Origin: Phoronis australis
Taxonomy: Eukaryota; Phoronida; Phoronidae
DNA length: 64,000 nucleotides
Direction: 5' to 3'
Assembly (NCBI GenBank): GCA_002633005.1
Contig: NMRA01000034.1
Span: 1,363,540-1,427,539 of the forward strand
The translations under genes were made by a program, and so were the position numbers. Position 1 is the stretch's first letter; each line of letters opens with the position of its first letter. Below are positions 56,001 through 64,000 of the stretch, piece by piece. The notes below the pieces were generated by a model, which did not search any database, was not told the DNA's origin, and was given only the letters and a program-made list of their open reading frames with translations.

Positions 56001-59000
56001 AACATTTCACAGCGAGACAAGCGAGTGCGCATTAGCCAAGGACACCCGCTTCGAAGTGGGGAGGGCACGAGTTGCAACAACGTCCAACCTGTTGTTGGCA
56101 AGATGTTGGCTTGTGCTTGTCTTGAACGGATTCCACTTTTTTGTCCCCTGGCTTCATTCTTATCAGAAGCAGTAGCGGACGTATGAACTGCGGAAGATTC
56201 AACTGAGTTGTGTTCAATAAGTAAACATTCTCTAGACCTTGGGAGATAAAACGTGCTCCGCCGTAGACTTTGTAACGTAACGACTCGAAATTTAGGCCGT
56301 CTCCCCGAACTCGTAAGAAACCAACATTGGGCCTCCCTTTGTTTCATCTAATGGAACACGTTCTCGCCGAACAAGAACTTTTAGCAGAGTTAGGAGGTAG
56401 TATTAATGTTTTCCTAGAATAACGGGCAAAGTTATAAAGACAAACGGGAATCTCAGCTAAAAGGACTGCTAAATTTAAATTAGTGAATAGACAAGCTTCA
56501 AAATTTTGAACGATACATGGAAAAAGTTTATCACTTACACCTGTACTAGTTGTGAACAAAATGCAAATTTTATCAGCTTGTAAGCTTCAATCGACAATTT
56601 TGTCCTGAATTGCATTACTGTTTGCCAGTCGCTTTGTAATGATTGGGAGCAACGGTGATAATAAAAAGTTGTTGATGCCAGTTTTGAACACCAACAACAA
56701 ATTCAAAGCAAACCAAACATTATTATTTAATTAAACCGACTGACTTGACTCATGCAATTAATTCCAATATATGATGGTCTGTTCAGATTATTTTGGCCCA
56801 AGATGATTCACTCGATATTTAATATTAGGCATGCCTGGTGTGGCCGATCTGAAGCTCATGTGAATGCAACAGCAAAAAGTCGGCACAAGTTTACGGCCCA
56901 CGTATCGCGCAGCAACGGGCTTTATGGGTCACTTCCGAATGGCAGGGGTGTTTTGAATCTCCTAAACCATGCTCTTGTTTAGAAACATCTTAATTCCGAG
57001 GTAGTGTACACTCCTCCAAAGTAACATCATGTTCTCATTCGATTTCCTCCCACGGCCATAACTGCTTCAGTATCTCAAACTAACCCATCATGACTGAAGC
57101 AATGGCCCCCACACAGTTCTTATGAAGTCTAGAAATCATTAGTAGTCTAAATAAGGAACAATATCAGTCCAATTTTATAATGGTAAGTGGTCTTTTTATT
57201 TTAACAGAAGCTGGGGATTATTGGCACTTTAAAAAAATGCAACAAAAAATTCCCACTAGAGACCAAACATGCATGAAACTCGTTGATTAATAGTGCACAA
57301 ATATATAATTATGTATATATTATATTTCATTAGAAATGACATTTGACAATGTATAATGCACTTATAAGTATAGCAGGGGACGGAAAATACGTAGGGAGCC
57401 CAGTTGCATAAAAGTTATATGGAGCATTATCACAGGCCTTGCTATAGTTTAACTTTCTGTATTTCATGTCAGGCAAAGATCAAACTTAACCATCAGATAA
57501 GTTTTGAAGTTTAACACAACCCAGCCCAGGTGAATTGTAACAATAAAAATAAGACAATAAATTATGATCTGCACCCTTACTACTTACCCGCTGTTTTAAA
57601 CTACAGTCAGTTCTGCTTATACTCAGATTACTATCAAAACGAAGTTTTCACAAAAAGATTAGTCCACTGATTATTTTACAAAAAAAAAAATTGGAATGGT
57701 CATTTAAGAAGTTAGAAACAAATTCTACAAATGCTCTAATTCTGAGTGTTTTCTATTTACAACAAAATAGAACAAGTCAAAAAGATAGAATCACTCACTT
57801 TCCTAGTAAAGTTAAATTCAACAAGGCTAAAGTTGGAATCTCTCATTGTACTAATCAAGCTAAATTGCAAAATTAATATTAAATATAATAGTTCTATGAC
57901 TTAACTCATCACCGAGCAAGAATACAACAACAACAGGTAAAAGATATCAAAAATACTCTGGTGGAATGTTCCTCAGTGGGGGGCATGCAATGTCTGACAT
58001 TATTTTAATGTAAAGTCATGTGACCAGTCGTGTGACCCATGTCTCACAAACAGGAGATAAGAAATGATGGAGACCATGCTCAGCTCATCTGACAGAATAA
58101 CTGGAAGAAAATGTCCGTATTTCTTCCAGAAGAATTGAGCCCTAAGATATTCTAGAAAGGTAATGTTGATCTTGACCTCAATCATAACAACAAAACAATT
58201 CCTCAGTTAAATCATAAATTTTTGGCAATTATTGTAATTGGCAGCATTCTATCTAACCCCAAGCAAAATTCCAGGACAACCTGTCTGAGGGTATCAGTGA
58301 TTACTTGGTTTAACTTAACATTTTTCATAATAAATATTAAGTAGCACAGACATTGACAAAGCACAAATGTTACTAAAGAATAAAACAATCAAAAAAAAAA
58401 CATAAAAATTAATTGTACCCTGCGGAAGATTGTGAAGCAATACCTGAAGGCCCCATCTGCCTAGCACTACCACTGACCGGCAGGTTCAAGTTGAGACAAA
58501 GTTATGTAACAAGTACTGATTCAGAAATGAATCGCCATTGTGGAAGCAAGAACAACCACAAAATGAAAAAAATAATTCCACCTGGCAAAAATACAGACAA
58601 CAAAATAAAAGGTATTTTCAATGTTAAAATACACAACGAAAACCAAGCACAAAGACTGTGTAGGTTCATGACAACCTGGCTGCAATGTGGAGTATTTTCA
58701 TGAAGAAATGTCCTGCAATGAGTGCTAATATGGCAAAATCTTTGTACCCTGTACTCCATGATTTGAGATGAACAAGTATTCCTTCCAAGGACATAAACAG
58801 TCCAAGAATAACAAACATACTCTACACTCAAATTTTATGAAAGTTAATTTCATTCAATGCATTTACATGCAGTCACAAAAAACAATGTTGCAAATCTGTG
58901 GCACTTGTGTGTAGACATTACGCTAGATTTCGCAATACACAGTCACAAAGCTTCTCGATATAAAAAGCCTTCCCATTTTTCCATTTCAACCTCGAAATAC

Positions 59001-59089
59001 ATTTTGCAAAAATTGCTTCTTAGACTTCTTAGCATAGAGTTTAGTTTCTAGTATTTAGTGGGGTTCCTAACTATTGACTGCTTCACAAA
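53023..59089. other. Region without a supported gene
   Basis: The start exon of the pseudoprotease gene should lie here or beyond, but none could be chosen. Open frames at 53351-53731 (plus) and 55958-56347 (minus) show no domain or convincing splice context. From about 57.2 to 59.1 kb the sequence is AT-rich and may be the 3' untranslated region of the KNDC1-like gene; a minus-strand AATAAA lies at 57195-57200. Confidence 0.4.
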
Positions 59090-59318
59090 TTACTTGCTGA
59101 ATTTTCCTTTGACACTTTTAATAGCCTTGTTCCATTTGCTTGATGAAGACATCTTGGTGAAGTTTGTGTCATGCTGTGCCGCCAAAGCATGCAGATCCTG
59201 CTCCACAAACTGCTGCACTCTCAGCCTCAGCAGCTCATGTAGTTCTTTGTTTGCCTCAAACTTGTAATGCTGCTCACTTTTAAACATGCGTATCTGATCA
59301 ACTAGCTTAGCAATGGAC
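59090..59318 (-). CDS. KNDC1-like last exon
   Basis: Acceptor tttttcacactag, phase 2 in, 75 codons then TAA. It begins SIAKLVDQIRMFKSEQHYKF (last RasGEF helices), then LLRLRVQQFVEQDLHALAAQ and a basic tail AIKSVKGKFSK. Confidence 0.85.
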
Positions 59319-62300
59319 CTAGTGTGAAAAAACAAATGCCAAAATATAAATGGAAGGACAAGAACATATCAGTATTCATCCCTACTTGTCGGCTCTCTGG
59401 TTTTGAAGGGACATGAAAAATTCTAGAAATTATGATCGATTACCACGTGTCCCCAATAGTAGGTGCATACCACATGTCCTTACTATACATTGTGCATGCA
59501 ATGTGACTCGACAATACATTGCACATACCGCACAACCGCACAACACATTGTGCATACCACGAGTGCCCCACTTTACATTGTGCATACCAAGAGTCCCCGG
59601 TAGAGATAGTGCACACCACGTATTCCCCACTCTACATTGTGAATGCCATGCGTACCCCAATATACATTGTGCATACCTCGTGTCCCCATTATACATTGCG
59701 TAAACCACACGTCCCCACTATACATTGTATATAGCACGTGTCTCCACTATAAATCGAGCATATCACATGCCCCCAGCATGCATTATGTGTACAGCATGTC
59801 CCGCTTCTACATTATGCACACTGTGTCCCCACTATACACTCCACTGGACATTTCAAGCGTCCCACCAGTATACATGACTCACACCTCACAAGCCTGGATA
59901 ATTGTCACTGACCTCATCTTGTTCCACTTGTGCATGCCATTGGCCAGTGTGAAACCACCCAATTCAATCTGCTGTACATGTAGCAGGAACAAGAGTACTG
60001 ACGGAATGGTGGTGGTTCCGCGTGCTGCCTCATCCTTCACCAACCATGTGCTGTCACCCTTAAGAGACACCTGGTGGGGGTGAATGGAGGTAAAAAAACA
60101 ATTATGTGAGAACTGATTAACTTTCTACCTTTTTATAAAACTATCAATTTCACAATAAGTAAGCATTTGTAAGAACTTCAAGGCAATTATAGTAATTTGT
60201 TGAAAAGTTGAGTTTAATAATTTCACTTAGTGAGTCTTACTGGTTGTGGTTACTAGTTAAATATTGAAGTGCTATAACAAGCATATACAACACACCTAAT
60301 ATGATTACTCTGTAGGGAAATGAATGTGATAGCAAATGTTGCTTTGATTTTGAATCCTTATTCAACCATAGCTAAATGACTATCCAACATCCATCACAAT
60401 CTCCATTTGAATTTTAAATATTCAACATTAAACCATTATTTGCATTCAGATTTTTGATACTCTGAAAGTGCTATAAAATTTTAAACATGATTACCTTAAT
60501 ACTTGACAACTCTTCTTTTATTGCAACACTTTTTGATGGCAAATTTCTCCAAGCCTGCAATAACAAGAAAATGAGAGTAAAGTGAACTGATTACTAAATG
60601 GATTTGGGCAGATTACAAACTTTTAAAGTCACCAGTGGTTAAATATTTCTGAGTCAATAATGTACAAATACGGACCACACCTGAGGGTGATACCTGGTCA
60701 TATCATGACATGCTAACATCTCATTTCCCAATCAGCTACTGTCAAATTGCTTCCTGGAGTTTGGGATGATGATAGTCACTTACCACTGACAGTGTCTGGA
60801 CTTAGAGAACACAGATTGCCGTCAGTGATAACCCCTGCATGTTCAGAACAATAATATTTTCTGCCCATTTTTAGACACTGCGAAATATAAAAACTCAACG
60901 TGAACTTTGTCATTGTTTGATTGCCAAAATCGGATAACCACAACACAAGAAAAGAGAAATAATGCACACAGCAACAACTGCTCCTCTGCTGTTATGTCTC
61001 AGTCTCTATTGTGTAACCTGCCTAGGCACTACCAATTGACACACCTGAGTGCATATCTGTCACTTCGAAATATACACCTGAAAGTATTATTTGGATTTGA
61101 CTTTTGGTCCCTGAACCAGTATTTTCCGAATATGCGCCCTGGTCTACAGAAAACTCTAGTATGAAATAGAGGTGCATCAGTGTCATTGTTTGAAATGATA
61201 GTCCATGACTTTATGAAAGATGTTATTAGTTTGTGACTGTACACCGGAGTAATTAGTGAATGACTGCCCAAACATTTAATGCACTGCTTGAGAACACTAG
61301 GATAACACTAGTGAGTAAATGGTATCACTTTCACTTTATGTATGTAATGAAGATCGCTCATAACAATATTAAGAGTGTGACAGTAATTATAATTCCTCAC
61401 TTGTTTTTAGTGCAAGCCATAAATGTCTTGCCAATATTAAATATAAAATGACAAGCCAAGTCGAATTATAAACTTGTTGTCTGACTAATGTAATAACAAA
61501 CTGTCAGTACTTCCCAAGCACATGAGCCATTACTAATTTGAGTAAGGAACAACTTGGGACGAATAAGATATTAGCAATAGTTAAGCTCATATCACAAACG
61601 AAGCTCATTCAGAGCTTTCAAATTTAGATAATATCTTTGGAAAGATTGAAGGACAATTCCATATTTATCAACAGCATGTTAAAAACACGACTCCCAATTC
61701 GACATACTTTAAAAGGTAAGTCTTGTATTTCGAAATTGAAAAATAATACTTATTTTACGATGATCTAAGAGTCAAAGATATTGATAACAGATTGTGAAAA
61801 GGGGCATCACTTTTCAACGTTTACGGCAGCTAAGGTGTCTATCAAAGAGAGAATAATTACAATGGTAATTCAGTCTATGTTAGTAAATAACACAGACAAA
61901 ATGTTGTTACTCACAGGAAGTTGCCGTACAACCAGTGTCTCCAGACCTTCCAATATGGCGATCCCACTGGCAAAGTTACGCATATCCATGCAAGTTTTCG
62001 CAGTATGCAAAAACTTGCTAAGAAGAGCAAGCTGACTCTGTAAATATAAATTAATAGATAAACAATTGGAGCAAACCTAGTGTTGTGCACATTGACTGTA
62101 ACTGACAAACAATTCTTGAACAAACACAACAAAGCCTACATCAACATTCAGAATCAGCATGCTAGTTGTAATAGTTCATGTCATATAAAGTGTTCTACCA
62201 TATTAGGCCCATGAACATCTGTGCATGTCTGCACTTATATGCGAATCTCAGACCCATGCACCCATACTTATAGGTAAAAAGGCCGTGAAAACAGGTGTTA

Positions 62301-64000
62301 GGATTTAGGCCCATGAACATCTGAGAATCACTTACTAACAGGTAAAAAAGGCCCTGGAAACATGACTGGTGTTTATTTAAGATTTAGGCCCATTGGCCTA
62401 AAGGCGCAGCAATATGGTAAATACAAAACCATTTACCAAATACCAAATAAGATACACAGGCAAACATGAAAAAATGCCATTACGAGGCACAGCAGTAACC
62501 AAAATGGCTGCGCCTGTATGCAAATCAATGTATGGGTCTATGCTGGACTTATATTTCAAAACTTAGGCTCATGCGCCAAAATGTAAACCACTTGGAATGG
62601 GTAACAACAAACGCCAGGCAAAAAGGCATCACTTTGGAATACGGTAACACCTGGATTGCGGTAACACCACCTCTGAGTGCTGCATCAGATAAAAATCAAT
62701 TTGTAACAAAGCAGATTCACTAGGATGGACCACACTAAGACAGATTCAACTGTTGACACAATTCATCACCACAGATACAATGTTCAAAGTATAGCGTATC
62801 TAATGGCACTGCATCTTCATGACATCATTAGATTGACTGCTAAGAGCTGAATTTGTCAGAAGCTAACCGTGGAAAGAGACGAGTAACATCTCTTCAGTGG
62901 CATGATTTATGCTGGCATTCACACACAGCAGTTCTGAGTTTCACTGTTTTCAAATGGCAGTCCATAAACATTTTGGTTAAAATCATGGAAACCATCAACT
63001 ATCAGTTTAATAGCAAAACTGATGCCACATTAAAACATGGCTGCCCAATGACATGATTGGTTGGTAGAAGACAAAAATTTCAAGAGCCTAAATTAGTTCC
63101 AACAATGGCTAAAAATGAAAAGCTTGACTTCTAAACTATGAATTTAACCAACAGCAGTAGGTGTAACAATAACCTTTGATGAGCTGCTTGTGACTAGCTC
63201 AGCTGCAACCCAGTATGAGATGTTGTGCGCGTGCTCAATCATTTCTTGAATGGTCGTGTCTTGTATGTACGAGCCAGCGAACTTACTGCTCACATGGTGG
63301 TCAGGGTCATCCCACACACTTTGTCTGCAAGTGAAGGCAAATTGCCAAAATGAATAGTCAAAACATTTAGTTACTAGAAGTAGTACTATGCAGTTTGGAA
63401 ACGAATTCACTTTTACATTTCCGAAAAATTCTCTAGGCCAGACAAATGCCATAGTTTCAACTCAGTTCACCAATTCCAATTGACCAGATTGATTATCACT
63501 AAAGCCACTCGATCATGTGATGCAGCCTTTGAGTAACATAGACAATGGCCACAAGTACACTGTCTGTCAAGTGTATCTAAGCGATAGGCCGGATGATTTT
63601 GGATAATTTTGTAGTTCAAGTCTGCCATAAGATTGAAAATTCAAGGAAGTCAACCAGCTAGCAAATCTCGTCAATTCCTTTTTAAGTGGTGTTCCAGAAA
63701 GTAGGTTAGGATTTTCGATTGAGCATTCCAAAATGGTCAATCTAATTTAATGACTACCTTGAAGTAATATGTTCATTTTTTAGGAATTGGGCCAAATTCG
63801 AGCTTTGCAATGAAAAGATAAATCTCACATACTGAATGTGGCAAGAATATGCAGCCTTGTATAATTTTGTGGCTAGCGAGGTCATTGAGCAGGGAGAATT
63901 GTTGATATCTCGCAGTCCGCATGGTTGATTTCTTCCCACCATACCTCAGTCCTCCCAGTTTTGATATCATATTGTAAGGCCTGATCTATACTGATGGCGG
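59090..64000 (-). CDS. KNDC1: RasGEF protein, C-terminal exons, KNDC1-like (gene continues beyond window)
   Basis: Six minus-strand exons join in phase: 63945 and beyond (partial), 63324-63174, 62037-61915, 60554-60495, 60070-59913 and 59318-59090 (TAA). The joined frame has the features of a CDC25-homology RasGEF domain: an EMIEHAHNISYWVAAEL helix, CMDMRNFASGIAILEGLE, AWRNLP, then TIPSVLLFLLHVQQIELGGF and the closing helix SIAKLVDQIRMFK. The VRQLPAWRNLP and QQIELGGFTLANG wording, and the short tail after the domain, most resemble KNDC1 (very-KIND), a brain Ras exchange factor in vertebrates. That assignment is from memory of the family; the diagnostic KIND domains would be outside the window. 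Confidence 0.75.
59440..59860 (+). repeat. Intronic minisatellite, about 30-bp unit
   Basis: About a dozen diverged copies of 'tatacattgtgcataccacg' plus 'tgtccccac' fill the intron between the last two KNDC1-like exons. The repeat keeps several frames open on both strands (59413-60083), none of which is a gene apart from the true exon at 59913-60070. Confidence 0.8.
59913..60070 (-). CDS. KNDC1-like exon: RasGEF core
   Basis: Acceptor cacccccaccag, donor ATGAG|gtcagt, phase 0 in, phase 2 out. It encodes VSLKGDSTWLVKDEAARG then PSVLLFLLHVQQIELGGFTL, equivalent to the 'P.iP.l..yl.dl..ie.G' core that contacts Ras in this fold. Confidence 0.85.
60495..60554 (-). CDS. KNDC1-like 60-bp exon
   Basis: Acceptor tcttgttattgcag, donor AAG|gtaatc, phase 0 at both ends, 20 codons: AWRNLPSKSVAIKEELSSIK, matching the 'TW..LP.K...L...L' segment of RasGEF domains. 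It is too short to stand out as an open frame. Confidence 0.8.
61915..62037 (-). CDS. KNDC1-like exon: RasGEF structural helices
   Basis: Acceptor tttatatttacag, donor CCT|gtgagt, phase 0 at both ends, 41 codons. It contains LALLSKFLHTAKTCMDMRNF then ASGIAILEGLETLVVRQLP, the conserved 'F...A..C...NF....I..GL' block. Confidence 0.85.
62200..62400 (+). repeat. Two-copy tandem repeat, about 90-100-bp unit
   Basis: 'taggcccatgaacatctg' and 'ggtaaaaaggcc.tg.aaac' recur in order, with a third partial 'gatttaggcccat'. Intronic and non-coding. Confidence 0.6.
63174..63324 (-). CDS. KNDC1-like exon: RasGEF N-terminal helix
   Basis: Acceptor gccttcacttgcag, donor AAAG|gttatt, phase 2 in, phase 0 out. 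It contains SVWDDPDHHVSSKFAGSYIQ then MIEHAHNISYWVAAELVTSS, the helix in which 'N..s.WV..E' is the RasGEF signature. Confidence 0.85.
63945..64000 (-). CDS. KNDC1-like partial exon at the window edge
   Basis: Phase 2 exit at donor CTGAG|gtatgg joins the next exon as LGGLR-QSVWDD. The same frame upstream reads RPYNMISKLGGLR, but meets TAG near 63986, so the acceptor would have to be the atcagtatag just there, giving an exon of about 41 bp. Support is limited to phase and plausible residues. Confidence 0.4.

Noticed and set aside
55958-56347. 129-codon minus-strand frame starting with ATG
   Set aside because: No domain, biased composition, overlapping open frames on the other strand and no convincing splice or homology signal.
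59413-60083. Overlapping His/Cys/Pro-rich frames on both strands
   Set aside because: They are products of the 30-bp intronic minisatellite; only the 59913-60070 minus-strand exon is real.

Overview
This is eukaryotic genomic DNA from an animal. The genes are split by roughly 0.3-4 kb introns with GT/AG borders, base composition is AT-rich, and transposon and minisatellite debris is abundant. The gene content (a TRIM-NHL-type gene, a KNDC1-like RasGEF and a trypsin-fold secreted protein) together with the haplotype-style overlaps at contig joins suggests an outbred marine invertebrate. A hemichordate or other invertebrate deuterostome is my guess; the sequence does not settle it. The exon models below were built by hand from reading frame, splice sites and intron phase, and no transcript data were available.

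Left third (1-19.7 kb): mostly non-coding. It holds a hairpin palindrome (3.45 kb), a MITE with a 5-bp target duplication (4.03 kb), an unmerged contig overlap at a single N (6.9-7.8 kb), an isolated terminal coiled-coil exon on the minus strand (9.33-9.47 kb), a small inverted-repeat element (10.84 kb), a possible ETS/YY1-type promoter (11.45 kb) and a doubtful minus-strand coding remnant with an in-frame TGA (14.0-14.3 kb).

Centre-left (19.77-32.92 kb, plus strand): nine phase-consistent exons of a TRIM-NHL-like gene. In order they encode a B-box-C-terminal-type coiled coil, a filamin/ABP280 repeat, a long low-complexity insert with an octapeptide array, and six NHL blades ending in a stop codon. 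No RING or B-box exon was found upstream.

Centre-right (37.27-53.02 kb, minus strand): ten phase-consistent exons of a secreted-type protein. A Ly6/uPAR-like cysteine-rich module is joined to a complete trypsin-fold domain in which all three catalytic residues are replaced (His to Ser, Asp to Asn, Ser to Asn), while the disulfide framework and a zymogen-like cleavage site remain. This is the most interesting locus in the window. Its introns hold a Gypsy-type polymerase/RNase H relic, a P-element-like element with a broken THAP domain, a fold-back element, a minisatellite with a 730-bp assembly gap, and a second unmerged contig overlap.

Right end (59.09-64.0 kb, minus strand, running off the window): the last exons of a RasGEF (CDC25-homology) gene most like the C-terminus of KNDC1 (very-KIND). 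The three genes have no evident functional link; they are neighbours only.
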